A DNA stretch of 64,000 bases from CADCVT01 sp036389485 (GTDB taxonomy: Bacteria > Actinomycetota > Thermoleophilia > Solirubrobacterales > Solirubrobacteraceae). Of the stretch, positions 33,404 through 41,645 are shown piece after piece. The stretch lies in the NCBI GenBank assembly GCA_036389485.1, contig DASVPR010000018.1, forward strand, positions 131,918 through 195,917, in the 5' to 3' direction. Made by a program: the position numbers and the translations under genes. The notes beneath the pieces are model-generated. The model saw nothing but the letters and a program-made list of their open reading frames with translations. It ran no database searches and was not told where the DNA came from. Positions within the stretch are counted from its first letter, which is position 1. Every line of letters starts with the position of its first letter.

Positions 33404-34876
33404 ATGAAAGTGCTCGTCTTCCACGGCTATCTGCTGGCGGGAACGGGCTCCAACGTCTACAACGCGCAGCTCGCGCGGGCATTCGTCCGCGCCGGGCACG
33501 AGGTTCATCTCCTCAGCCAGGAACACGCGCCGGAGCGACTCGGTGCGGCGGGGATCACGTTCCATCGGCCGGACATCGGGTCGCTGCTGCCCGTCTACGT
33601 CGCGGATCGCTACGACGGCTTCGAGGCGAAGACGTTCCTCGAGTGCACGGACGCGGAGATCGAGGAGTACGTCGCGCGGAACGTCGCCGCGGTCCGGGAG
33701 GTCGCCGAGCGCGTCAGGCCCGACCTCGCGCTGGCGAACCACCTCGTCATGGGCCCGGCGATCCTCGCGCGCGCGCTCGACATCCCCTACGCCGTGAAGA
33801 TCCACGGCAGCGCGCTGGAGTACGTCGTCAAGCGCGACCCCGAGCGCTTCCTGCCGTGGGCGCGCGAGGGGCTGGCCAGGGCGCGGACCGTGCTCGTCGG
33901 TTCCCGCCACACGGCCGAGTCGCTGTGGGCGGCGATGGGGGACGAGAGCCTGCCCGCGCGGACGCGCCTCGGGCCGCCGGGCGTCGACGTCGAGGCGTTC
34001 TCGCCCGCGCCGCCGGACGAGGCCGCGGCGCGGCTGCGCGGGCTCGCGGAGCGCCTGCGGGCCGCCCAGCCGGAGGTCACGCCCGAGGGCTCGTCGTTCG
34101 CCCGCGACGTCCACGCCGCCGGCCGCGAGCTCGCGAGGCTCGACCCCGCCCGCGAGCGGCTCGTCGTCTTCGTTGGGAAGCTCATCGTCTCCAAGGGCGT
34201 CGACCTCCTCGCCGCGGCGTGGCCGCTCGTGCTCGATCGCGTGCCGGACGCGACGCTCGTCGTCGTCGGGTTCGGCGCCTACCGCGAGGGCTTCGAGCGC
34301 CTCCTGCGCGCGCTCGCGGAGGGCGACGCCGCGACGCTCCGCGAGCTGGCGACCGAAGGGCGCGCGGTGGAGGGAGGCCCGCGCGCGCCGCTCCGCCACC
34401 TGCTCGCCCACCTCGGTCGGCGCGGCGTGGAGGGGCGCCGCGGGGACCTTCGGGTGCGCATCGTCGGACGGCTCGAGCACGACGAGCTGCACGAGCTGCT
34501 GCCCGCGTGCGACGCGCAGGTCGTCCCCAGCACGTTCCCGGAGGCGTTCGGCATGGTCGCGGCGGAGGGGGCGGCGTGCGGGGTCCTCCCGATCAGCGCG
34601 GCGCACTCCGGGCTGGCCGAGGTCAGCGCCCAGCTGGCCGCCGCCGTGCCCCCGGAGGCGGCGCCGCTGCTGTCGTTCCCGGTCGACGACGACGCCGTCG
34701 AGGCCCTCGCCGATCGCATCGCGACGTGGCTCGAGGCGCCCGAGGACCTTCGGCGCCGGACGCGCGAGGCGCTGGTCGCGACGGCGCGCGAGCGGTTCTC
34801 CTGGGACGGCGTCGCGCGGGACGCGATCGCCGCCGCGGAGGGCCGGCTCGACGACCTCCGGCCGCCGCACGCCTAG
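33404..34876 (+). CDS. Glycosyltransferase, GT4-like
   Basis: A 490-residue GT-B fold glycosyltransferase, probably acting at the cytoplasmic face on a glycan or lipid. The N-terminal acceptor domain opens FHGYLLAGTGSNVYN. The donor domain has VVFVGKLIVSKGVDLL and the family E-x7-E motif PEAFGMVAAEGAACG. About 60 extra residues around position 310-365 (Leu/Arg/Ala-rich) separate the two donor-domain strands compared with typical GT4 enzymes. No other polysaccharide genes are adjacent, so the product is unknown. Confidence 0.8.
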   Translation: MKVLVFHGYLLAGTGSNVYNAQLARAFVRAGHEVHLLSQEHAPERLGAAGITFHRPDIGSLLPVYVADRYDGFEAKTFLECTDAEIEEYVARNVAAVREVAERVRPDLALANHLVMGPAILARALDIPYAVKIHGSALEYVVKRDPERFLPWAREGLARARTVLVGSRHTAESLWAAMGDESLPARTRLGPPGVDVEAFSPAPPDEAAARLRGLAERLRAAQPEVTPEGSSFARDVHAAGRELARLDPARERLVVFVGKLIVSKGVDLLAAAWPLVLDRVPDATLVVVGFGAYREGFERLLRALAEGDAATLRELATEGRAVEGGPRAPLRHLLAHLGRRGVEGRRGDLRVRIVGRLEHDELHELLPACDAQVVPSTFPEAFGMVAAEGAACGVLPISAAHSGLAEVSAQLAAAVPPEAAPLLSFPVDDDAVEALADRIATWLEAPEDLRRRTREALVATARERFSWDGVARDAIAAAEGRLDDLRPPHA

Positions 34877-34901
34877 CGGGCACCTCGTCGCCGCCCTCCT
34901 A

Positions 34902-34907
34902 TACATT
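34902..34907 (+). promoter_or_regulatory. -10 box of the cytochrome c-cupredoxin gene
   Basis: TACATT, 7 bases before the GTG at 34915. Confidence 0.4.
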
Positions 34908-34914
34908 GCCCGCC

Positions 34915-35640
34915 GTGCGTCTGCGTGACCTCATCGCGGTGGCCGCGGGAGGAGGGCTGCTCGCCCTCGCGGGAGGGTGCTCGTCGGTGACCGAGGACGA
35001 CCCCGACCTCATCGCCGGCAAGAAGCTCTTCGTCGAGCGCTGCGGCTCGTGCCACACGCTCGCGCGTGCGGACACGCGCGGCACCCAGGGGCCCAACCTC
35101 GACGAGGCGTTCCAGCACGCGCTCTCGTCGGGGATGGAGCGCAGCGGCATCCAGGGCGCGGTCCACGAGCAGATCCTCCACCCGGCGAACCTCGCGAAGA
35201 ACAACAAGGTCTACATGCCGCCGGGCCTCGTGGAGGGGGAGGACGCCCGCGACGTCGCCGCCTACGTCGCCGAGGTCGTCGCGAAGCCGGGGGAGGACAC
35301 GGGGCTGCTGGCCGAGGCCGTCAAGAAGCCGGGCGGGGGCGAGCCTGCCGTCGAGAAGGACGGCGTCCTGACGATCCCGGCCACCGCGCAGCTGGCCTAC
35401 GAGACCAACGCGGCGACCGGCCAGCCGGGCCCGGTCACGATCCGCTCGCCCAACCCGTCCGGCACCCCGCACAACATCGCGCTCGAGGGCCCGGGCGTCA
35501 GCGACGCCGTCGGCGACGTCGTGTCGAACAACGGCGTCTCGGAGATCAAGGTCACGCTGAAGAAGGGCGACTACACGTTCTTCTGCACGGTCGAGGGCCA
35601 CCGCGAGGGCGGCATGGAGGGCAAGCTGACGGTCAAATGA
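34915..35640 (+). CDS. Lipoprotein with cytochrome c and cupredoxin domains
   Basis: A 241-residue exported protein. The lipoprotein signal LLALAGGC anchors it to the outer membrane face. A class I cytochrome c domain follows (haem site CGSCH; a methionine in VYMPPG is the likely axial ligand). The C-terminal ~100 residues are a plastocyanin-like cupredoxin whose copper ligands are visible: His in PHNIALEG, Cys in FFCTVEGH, His in the same motif and Met in GGMEGK. A two-centre carrier of this type could pass electrons to the terminal oxidases encoded 13-20 kb away. GTG start, leaderless by position. Confidence 0.88.
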   Translation: MRLRDLIAVAAGGGLLALAGGCSSVTEDDPDLIAGKKLFVERCGSCHTLARADTRGTQGPNLDEAFQHALSSGMERSGIQGAVHEQILHPANLAKNNKVYMPPGLVEGEDARDVAAYVAEVVAKPGEDTGLLAEAVKKPGGGEPAVEKDGVLTIPATAQLAYETNAATGQPGPVTIRSPNPSGTPHNIALEGPGVSDAVGDVVSNNGVSEIKVTLKKGDYTFFCTVEGHREGGMEGKLTVK

Positions 35641-36629
35641 CCGCGGCGTAGGCGCTGAGCGCCGGCTGGCCGCCGAGGTGGGCGTAGAGGACGGTCGAGT
35701 CGCGACCGATCTCGCCGCGGCGGACGAGGTCGATCATCCCCGCCATGGACTTCCCCTCGTAGACGGGGTCGGTGATCATCCCCTCGAGCGCGCCGGCGGT
35801 GCGGATCGCGTCGAGCGTCGTCTCGTCCGGGACGCCGTAGGTGCCCGCGTGGTAGCGGTCGTCGAGGACGATCTCGTCGTCGCGCAGCTCGCGGATGCCG
35901 AGCAGCTCCGCGGTGCGCCGCGCGATGCGCGCCACCTGCTCGTGCGTCTCCGCGGGCCGCGCCGTCGATGCCGATCACGCGGCGCGGCCGATCCTGGTCC
36001 GCGAACCCCGCGATCATCCCGGCCTGCGTGCTGCCGGTGACCGAGCAGACGACGATCGTGTCGAAGAAGACGCCCAGCTCGCGCTCCTGCTCGGCCACCT
36101 CGCGGGCCCAGCCCGCGAAGCCGAGGCCGCCGAGCTCGTGGTCGGACCCGCCCGCCGGGATCGCGTACGGCGTGCCGCCGCGCTCCTTCACGTCGGCCAG
36201 CGCCCGCTCCCAGCTCTCCTTGAACCCGATCCCGAACTCCGACTTCACGAGCCGGACGTCGGCGCCCATGATCCGGCTGAGCTGGATGTTGCCGACGCGG
36301 TCGTAGACGACGTCCGGCCAGTCGACCCAGCTCTCCTGCACGAGCACGGCGCGCATCCCGGTCCTGGCCGCGGCGGCGGCCACCTGCCGCGTGTGGTTGG
36401 ACTGCACGCCGCCGATCGACACGAGCGTGTCGCAGCCCTTCGCCAGCGCGTCGGCGACGAGGTACTCGAGCTTCCGGGTCTTGTTCCCGCCGTACGCGAG
36501 CCCGCTGTTGCAGTCGTCGCGCTTCGCCCACAGCCGCGCGCCGCCGAGGTGCTCGGTCAGCCGCTCGAGGCGGTGGACCGGCGAGGGGCCGAAGAGGAGC
36601 GGGTGGCGTGGGAAGCGGTCGAGGTCCAT
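35633..36629 (-). pseudogene. acdS: 1-aminocyclopropane-1-carboxylate (ACC) deaminase with a frameshift
   Basis: The N-terminal ~225 residues (36629 to about 35970) read as a PLP enzyme close to ACC deaminase: PLP Lys in GGNKTRKLEYL, IGGVQSNHTRQVAA, and CSVTGSTQAGMIAG. The frame then shifts at about 35955-35972, and the C-terminal ~100 residues continue in another frame (ARIARRTAELLGI ... AYAAVI, stop at 35633). Residues separating ACC deaminase from D-cysteine desulfhydrase are of the deaminase type (Glu in YEGKS, Leu in AHLGG). One extra base, or two missing bases, explains the shift. It may be a sequencing error or a recent pseudogene. Confidence 0.85.
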
Positions 36630-36635
36630 GCGCCG

Positions 36636-36641
36636 ACTCTA
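36636..36641 (-). promoter_or_regulatory. -10 box of the ACC deaminase gene
   Basis: On the minus strand TAGAGT, 6 bases before the ATG at 36629. An intact promoter argues that the frameshift, if real, is recent. Confidence 0.4.
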
Positions 36642-36662
36642 GGCGCGTCCCCTCCGCGCTGC

Positions 36663-39206
36663 TCAGCGAACGCGCATCACCGCCCTCCCGCTGCGCTTCC
36701 CGACGGTGATCACGAGCGTGTACCGGCCGCTGAGGCCGCGGCGCGCGAACGCGAGCCGGCCGTGGCGGTCGGTGCGCGTCCGGACGGTGCGGACCGTCCT
36801 GCCGCCGCGGCGCAGCTTCACGGTCGCGCGCGCGGCGCGGACGGAGCGCACCGTGCACACGACCCGGCGCGCGCGGACCCGGCACGTGACGATCGCGTCG
36901 CGCCCCGGGCGACCCTGCGGCCCCGCGGGGCCGGCAGGCCCTCCCGGCCCCGCCGGTCCGCGATCGCCGGCACGGCCGTCGATGCCGTCCCGGCCGTTCG
37001 TCCCCGCGGGACCGGGCGCGCCGTCCGCGCCCGCCGGCCCCGGTGCGCCGTCCGCTCCGTCGGCTCCGGCAGGCCCGGCCGGTCCGGCAGGCCCTGCGGG
37101 TCCCGCGGGCCCGGCGGGCCCTTCAGGCCCGGCCGGTCCCTGAGTCGTCCCGTCCCCGGGGCCGGACGGCAGCCCGTTCGTCGTGAACGTCACCGCCGAC
37201 GTGCGCTGGCCGGCGACGGTGTCGACCACGACGAGCGCGTCGTACGTGGTCGCGGCCTCCAGCCCGGTGAGCGTGCGGATCAGCTGCTGCGAGCCGGTCC
37301 CGTCCGGGAGCGGCCGCGCCGTGCTGCGCAGCGTGTCGGCGTGCTGGATCCGCGGCGTGTACTCGACGTACCACGTCCCGCCGAGCCCGCGATGGTCGAC
37401 CGACGCGCTCAACGTCGAGCGCGAGTAGGTCGTCCCGCCCGCGCTCGCCGGCCCGAGCGTCGGCGGCTCGAAGATCAGCGCGCGCGCGACGTTCAGGCGC
37501 CGGCCGCTGACGACGTTCCCGTCGAGGTCCGGCAGCGGGTCGCCGCTGAACATCAGCGCGGCCTTCACCTCGCCGACCGTCATCGCCGGGCGGTGCGAGA
37601 GCAGCAGCGCCGCGGCGCCCGCCACGTGCGGCGTCGCCATCGACGTGCCGGACATCGTCTGGTAGGAGCCCACGAGCGCCGTGCCGGTGCGGCACTGCAC
37701 CCGTACGTTGTCGATGTGCACGCCGTCGTAGGAGATGATGCTGTCGCTCGTCATCCGCAGGCGCAGGCGGAACGAGGCGATGTTCGCGGGCAGCGGTGCC
37801 ACCTCCGGCGCGAAGGCGCCCGAGGTCGAGCCGGTGAAGCTGCGCAGCGTCGACCAGTTCGTGCCGTCGGACGAGTACTCGACGTGCAGGTAGTCCCAGC
37901 CCGACTCGAGGTCGCGCTCGAGGTCCAGGCCGACGGCGCACGGCCGCGCCGGGTCGGCCGCGATCGGGCTCTTCGCCTCCATCAGCACGTCGGCGCTCTC
38001 CGCGTAGTTGCCGCCGGGCGAATCGGACACCGACCAGCCGGTCCCTCCCGCCGCCTTCTCCTGCGTGCGGGTGAACGTCGCGGTGCCCGACGTCGTCCAC
38101 CGCGAGGCGAAGTCGTCGGCCTCGAACGTGTCGACGGTCGCGAACACCTCCTCGAACGTCTCGTCGGCGCCGGGGACGGTCGAGAGCGTGTCGACGCCGG
38201 GCGCACCGAGGTCGACCGTCTCCGGGCCCCAGTTGCTGAAGTACGCCAGGTGGTCGTCCTGGTCGGTCGCGGCGACGCAGACGATGTTCGGCTGCGGGTG
38301 CGCGCACGGGTAGTGGCCCCAGACGTCGTTGTCCTCCGCGTCGTTGCCGGCCGCGATCGCGAGCAGGGAGGAGGACGCGGCCTCGATCGCGTCCTCGACC
38401 GTCGGCGACGGGCTGTAGCCGCCGAGGGAGAGGTTCATGACGTCGGCGCCGTTGGCGTGCGCGTAGAGGATCCCGTCCGCGACGTCGGCCCAGGTGCCGT
38501 ATCCCCAGTCGTCGAGCACCTTCACCGGCATGATCCGGACGTTCCACGTGACGCCCGCGACGCCCAGGCCGTTGTTGCCCCGCGCCCCGATCGTGCCCGC
38601 GACGTGCGTGCCGTGCCCGTAGCCGTCCTGAGGGACGCCGTCGTCGTACGCGAAGTCCCACCCCCGCGTGTCGTCGACGAAGCCGTTGTCGTCGTCGTCG
38701 ACGCCGTTGCTCGCGATCTCGCCGGCGTTGGCCCAGATGTTGCCCGCGAGGTCGGAGTGCGCGGTCTCGACGCCCGTGTCGATGACCGCGACGACGACGC
38801 TGCCGTCGCCGGTCACGGTGTCCCACGCCTCGGGAGCGTCGATGTCGTGGTCGGAGGCCTGGTTCATGCCCCACAGCTGCGGGAACATCGGGTCGTTCGG
38901 CACGCCGAGCGCCTGGACCCGCCGGTTGCGCTCGACCCGCGCGACGCGCGCGTCGGCGGCCAGGTCGGCGCGGGTGTCGTCGAAGCTCTGCGTGCGGGGG
39001 ACCGCGACGAGCTCGGCGCCGGGGAGCAGCATGTCGCGCTCGAGCTGGACGCCGGCGTCGCCGCGCACGTCGGCGCGGTCGGTCGATGTCACCCCGGCCT
39101 CGTAGCGGACGATCAGCTCGCGTTCGTACGACCGGTCCTGGCCCGCGGCGGGCGCGGCGAACGCCACTGCCGCCACAGCCCCCAGCATCCCAGCACGTCC
39201 GAGCAT
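36663..39206 (-). CDS. Secreted subtilisin-like protease (S8) with fibronectin- and collagen-like regions
   Basis: An 847-residue exported, modular protein. Order: signal peptide (GMLGAVAAVAFAAPAAG), an I9-like propeptide region (about 30-75), the catalytic domain with Asp in VVVAVIDTGVET, His in YGHGTHVAGT and Ser in SGTSMATPHVAGAA. A ~150-residue jelly-roll-like domain (about 345-500) sits between the His/Asn and Ser parts. A fibronectin III-like domain follows (about 600-680), then 27 uninterrupted G-x-y collagen-like triplets (about 690-771) and a basic ~76-residue C-terminal beta domain. The ATG at 39206 has AAGGAGGA 6 bases upstream, one of the few strong ribosome binding sites here. 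Confidence 0.93.
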   Translation of the reverse strand: MLGRAGMLGAVAAVAFAAPAAGQDRSYERELIVRYEAGVTSTDRADVRGDAGVQLERDMLLPGAELVAVPRTQSFDDTRADLAADARVARVERNRRVQALGVPNDPMFPQLWGMNQASDHDIDAPEAWDTVTGDGSVVVAVIDTGVETAHSDLAGNIWANAGEIASNGVDDDDNGFVDDTRGWDFAYDDGVPQDGYGHGTHVAGTIGARGNNGLGVAGVTWNVRIMPVKVLDDWGYGTWADVADGILYAHANGADVMNLSLGGYSPSPTVEDAIEAASSSLLAIAAGNDAEDNDVWGHYPCAHPQPNIVCVAATDQDDHLAYFSNWGPETVDLGAPGVDTLSTVPGADETFEEVFATVDTFEADDFASRWTTSGTATFTRTQEKAAGGTGWSVSDSPGGNYAESADVLMEAKSPIAADPARPCAVGLDLERDLESGWDYLHVEYSSDGTNWSTLRSFTGSTSGAFAPEVAPLPANIASFRLRLRMTSDSIISYDGVHIDNVRVQCRTGTALVGSYQTMSGTSMATPHVAGAAALLLSHRPAMTVGEVKAALMFSGDPLPDLDGNVVSGRRLNVARALIFEPPTLGPASAGGTTYSRSTLSASVDHRGLGGTWYVEYTPRIQHADTLRSTARPLPDGTGSQQLIRTLTGLEAATTYDALVVVDTVAGQRTSAVTFTTNGLPSGPGDGTTQGPAGPEGPAGPAGPAGPAGPAGPAGADGADGAPGPAGADGAPGPAGTNGRDGIDGRAGDRGPAGPGGPAGPAGPQGRPGRDAIVTCRVRARRVVCTVRSVRAARATVKLRRGGRTVRTVRTRTDRHGRLAFARRGLSGRYTLVITVGKRSGRAVMRVR
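36894..37139 (-). repeat. Collagen-like G-x-y repeat within the S8 protease
   Basis: About 27 consecutive Gly-x-y triplets, mostly GPA at the N-terminal side and more mixed (GAD, GTN, GRD, GID) later. Such tracts form triple helices, which would make the protease a trimer with a stalk. The repeat DNA is GC-rich and prone to length change. Confidence 0.9.
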
Positions 39207-39263
39207 GACGTCCTCCTTGGCCCGACCTTGAGCGCTTGGAGACAATACCTCCCTCCACCGGTG

Positions 39264-39276
39264 AAAGCGACGCTTT
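39264..39276 (+). promoter_or_regulatory. Palindrome between the S8 protease and hydrolase genes
   Basis: AAAGCG-A-CGCTTT, perfect 6-base arms. It lies 58 bases upstream of the protease start, close to a TATTGT -10-like box (minus strand, near 39242-39247), and 67 bases from the divergent hydrolase gene. It could be an operator for either. Confidence 0.4.
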
Positions 39277-39342
39277 TCGTCGTATCGAGCCCGAAACGCC
39301 GCTCGAACGATCGCGGAACGCGGCGCTGGGAGCCTCGCCGGC

Positions 39343-40143
39343 ATGACAACCCTCCAGAACGGCATCCTCGAGATCGTCTCCGCCGACGGCACGAAGCTCG
39401 GCGTCGAGCGGGCCGGCGACGGGCCGCCCCTCCTCGCCGTCCACGGCGGGATCGGCGACCGCTCCCGCTGGGACCTGCTCAAGGAGCATGTCGCCGACCG
39501 CTTCACGCTGCACCTGCTGGACCGCCGTGGCCGCGGCGCCAGCAGGGACGAGGCGACCGGGCCGTACGCGCTCGACCGCGAGGTGGAGGACGTCCTGGCC
39601 GTCATCGAGGCGATCGGGGCGCCGGTGCGCTACCTCGGCCACTCCTACGGCGCGCTCCTCGGGCTCGAGGCGCTGACGCGCACCGACGCGATCGAGCGAG
39701 CCCTGCTGTACGAGCCGCCGTTCGACACCCCCGGCAACGTGATGATCGCCGGCGACGTGCTCGACCGGATCGACGAGCGCATCGCCGCCGGCGACCGCGA
39801 CGCCGCGCTCGAGGTCTTCTACCGCGAGGTCCTCGGCGCCGACCCCGCCCCGTTCAAGGAGCTGCCGATGTGGCCCGTCCGCATCGCGATCGCGCACACG
39901 ATCGTGCGCGAGGGCCGCATCGGGCTCGAGTACGTCCTCGACCCGGCGCGCTTCGAGCACGTCGACACCCCGACGCGGATCCTCCTCGGCACCGAGAGCC
40001 CGGCGCCGTTCCGAGCGGCCGCCGTCGCCGCGGCCGCTGCGATCGCGAGCAGCGAGATCGTCGCGCTCGACGGCCAGGGCCACACGATGATCGACGCCGA
40101 CCCGCGCGGGTTCGTCCGTCAGGTGGTGGACTTCATGGCGTGA
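39343..40143 (+). CDS. Alpha/beta-fold hydrolase
   Basis: A 266-residue hydrolase of unknown substrate. The nucleophile elbow is GHSYG (Ser), the oxyanion HGG is in AVHGGIGDRSRW, and the His is in DGQGHTMIDADP. The fold and length fit the esterase/lactonase/haloperoxidase-like group. It has no signal peptide, so it is cytoplasmic. It stands alone between convergent and divergent neighbours. Confidence 0.85.
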   Translation: MTTLQNGILEIVSADGTKLGVERAGDGPPLLAVHGGIGDRSRWDLLKEHVADRFTLHLLDRRGRGASRDEATGPYALDREVEDVLAVIEAIGAPVRYLGHSYGALLGLEALTRTDAIERALLYEPPFDTPGNVMIAGDVLDRIDERIAAGDRDAALEVFYREVLGADPAPFKELPMWPVRIAIAHTIVREGRIGLEYVLDPARFEHVDTPTRILLGTESPAPFRAAAVAAAAAIASSEIVALDGQGHTMIDADPRGFVRQVVDFMA

Positions 40144-40159
40144 GCCACGCCGACCGGGT

Positions 40160-41161
40160 TCACGTCAGCCCCGAGCGCAGCGTGTCCTGCAGCGCCTCGC
40201 GGCTCGTGTAGCGCGGTTCCCAGCCCAGCTCGCGCTTCGCCTTCGACGCGTCCATGATCGCGGGGTGGCTGATCGCCTCCAGCCACTCCGCGGCGGGCGG
40301 GACGAACGGCGGCGTCGGGATCGCGGACGCCGCGCGGGCGGCGGCGCGGATCGGGCCGCCCGGCACCGGCACCGGAGTCAGGCCGAGCTCACGCACGAGG
40401 TCGGCGCCGTCGAGCACGCCGTCGCCGGTGATGTTGTAGGCGCCCGGCGGGCCGGCGCCGACGATGCACTGCACGAACGCGCGGCCGACGTCCTCCTCGT
40501 GGATGAACTGGACCTGCAGGCTCGGTGCGATCGTCGGGAGCGGGACCGGCAGCCGCGTCACCGCGCCGAAGAGCTGGCGGCCGATCGCCTCGAGCGGGCC
40601 GGGCAGGTCCTTCGCGCCGATCGTATGCGGGCCGAGGACGACCGGCGGGCGGAGGAGGTAGAGCTTCAGGTCGGGATGCCGCGCCGCCTCCTCGCGCAGC
40701 AGCTCCTCCAGCTCGGCCTTCTCCTGCGCGTAGAAGAGCCGGGCGGCGGGGCGGGTCGGCCAGTCCTCGGTGAGCGGGACGGGGTTGTCCGGGTGGAAGC
40801 CGTAGGCGGCGACGGACGACGCGTAGACGAACCGGTCGACGCCGGCGGCCGCGGCGGCGCGGAACGTGTTCAGCGTCCCGTCGACGTTGATCGCGCGCGT
40901 GTCGGCGCGCGACGCCGTCCCTGTGATCATGAACGCGAGGTGCACGACGACGTCCGCGTCGGCGAACGCCTCCTCCAGCGCCGCCTCGTCGCGGACGTCC
41001 CCCCGCCGGTACTCCATCTTCGTCCACCCGTGCTCGTCGGGGTCGAACGGCCGCCGGGCGATCCCGACGATCTTCCCGATCCGGTCGTCTTCCTGCAGCA
41101 GCGGGACGAGCCCGAACCCGAACGTCCCGGTCGGGCCTGTGACGGCGACGGTGAGCGGCAT
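40160..41161 (-). CDS. NAD-dependent epimerase/dehydratase (extended SDR)
   Basis: A 333-residue short-chain dehydrogenase of the sugar-epimerase group. The nucleotide loop is TGPTGTFGFGLVP (G-x-x-G-x-x-G), and the catalytic Tyr/Lys pair is YAQEK downstream of YASSVAAYG. Start is the ATG at 41161. The substrate is likely an NDP-sugar or a small carbonyl compound; no glycan cluster is nearby. Confidence 0.85.
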   Translation of the reverse strand: MPLTVAVTGPTGTFGFGLVPLLQEDDRIGKIVGIARRPFDPDEHGWTKMEYRRGDVRDEAALEEAFADADVVVHLAFMITGTASRADTRAINVDGTLNTFRAAAAAGVDRFVYASSVAAYGFHPDNPVPLTEDWPTRPAARLFYAQEKAELEELLREEAARHPDLKLYLLRPPVVLGPHTIGAKDLPGPLEAIGRQLFGAVTRLPVPLPTIAPSLQVQFIHEEDVGRAFVQCIVGAGPPGAYNITGDGVLDGADLVRELGLTPVPVPGGPIRAAARAASAIPTPPFVPPAAEWLEAISHPAIMDASKAKRELGWEPRYTSREALQDTLRSGLT

Positions 41162-41190
41162 ACGCCGCCCCCTACCCCGGGCCGCCGCCG

Positions 41191-41196
41191 TAGAGT
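41191..41196 (+). promoter_or_regulatory. -10 box of the MmcQ/YjbR gene
   Basis: TAGAGT, 6 bases before the GTG at 41203, in a 41-base divergent gap. Confidence 0.4.
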
Positions 41197-41202
41197 CGCC
41201 GC

Positions 41203-41592
41203 GTGCCCACGTTCGACGACGTCGCGCGCAGAGCGCTGGCACTGCCGGAGACCTCCGAGCGGCTGGGACGGGGGAACCGGCAGTGGCGGGTCAAGGACAA
41301 GCTGTTCGTGTGGGAGCGCCCGCTGCGGCGGCCGGACCTCGAGGCGCTCGGCGGCGCCGCCCCCGAGGGGCCGATCCTCGGCGCGCGCGTCGAGCACCTG
41401 GTCGCCAAGGAGGCGCTGCTCGCCGACGGTTCCGGCGTGTTCTTCACGACGCCGCACTTCGACGGCTACCCCGCCATCCTCGTCCAGCTCGACCGCATCG
41501 CGCCGGGCGACCTCGACGAGGTGATCGTCGAGGCGTGGCTGGCGCGCGCGCCGCCGAGGCTGGCGGAGGCGTTCCTCGAGAGCCGCCGGTAG
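41203..41592 (+). CDS. MmcQ/YjbR-family (DUF419) protein
   Basis: A 129-residue protein with the family pattern: ALPETSERLGRG, QWRVKDKLFVW, FFTTPHFDGYPAILVQL and DEVIVEAWLARAP. The CyaY-like fold suggests DNA or metal binding, but the function in bacteria is unknown. The GTG at 41203 fits a leaderless mRNA. Confidence 0.82.
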   Translation: MPTFDDVARRALALPETSERLGRGNRQWRVKDKLFVWERPLRRPDLEALGGAAPEGPILGARVEHLVAKEALLADGSGVFFTTPHFDGYPAILVQLDRIAPGDLDEVIVEAWLARAPPRLAEAFLESRR

Positions 41593-41604
41593 CTGCAACG
41601 CCGA

Positions 41605-41610
41605 TTGCGT
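41605..41610 (+). promoter_or_regulatory. Possible -35 box of dinB
   Basis: TTGCGT lies 18 bases before a weak -10-like hexamer (GAACAT, 41629-41634) that is inside the LexA box. LexA bound there would block RNA polymerase directly. Confidence 0.3.
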
Positions 41611-41623
41611 TCCGGCGGAGCGC

Positions 41624-41645
41624 GATGCGAACATGTGTTCGCATC
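41624..41645 (+). promoter_or_regulatory. LexA (SOS) box at the dinB start
   Basis: GATGCGAACA-TG-TGTTCGCATC is a perfect 10-base inverted repeat with a 2-base centre. Its core, CGAAC-ATGT-GTTCG (41628-41641), matches the LexA consensus CGAAC-N4-GTTCG of Actinobacteria and Bacillus. It covers an ATG and ends immediately before the GTG start of dinB, so binding should repress this DNA polymerase until DNA damage. Confidence 0.85.

Noticed and set aside
36894..37139. CRISPR-like or tandem repeat array
   Set aside because: The periodicity is three codons encoding G-x-y triplets inside an intact gene, not spacer-separated repeats.
35895..40211. Plus-strand frame of 1438 codons
   Set aside because: Shadow of the S8 protease and ACC deaminase on the other strand; no coherent domain.
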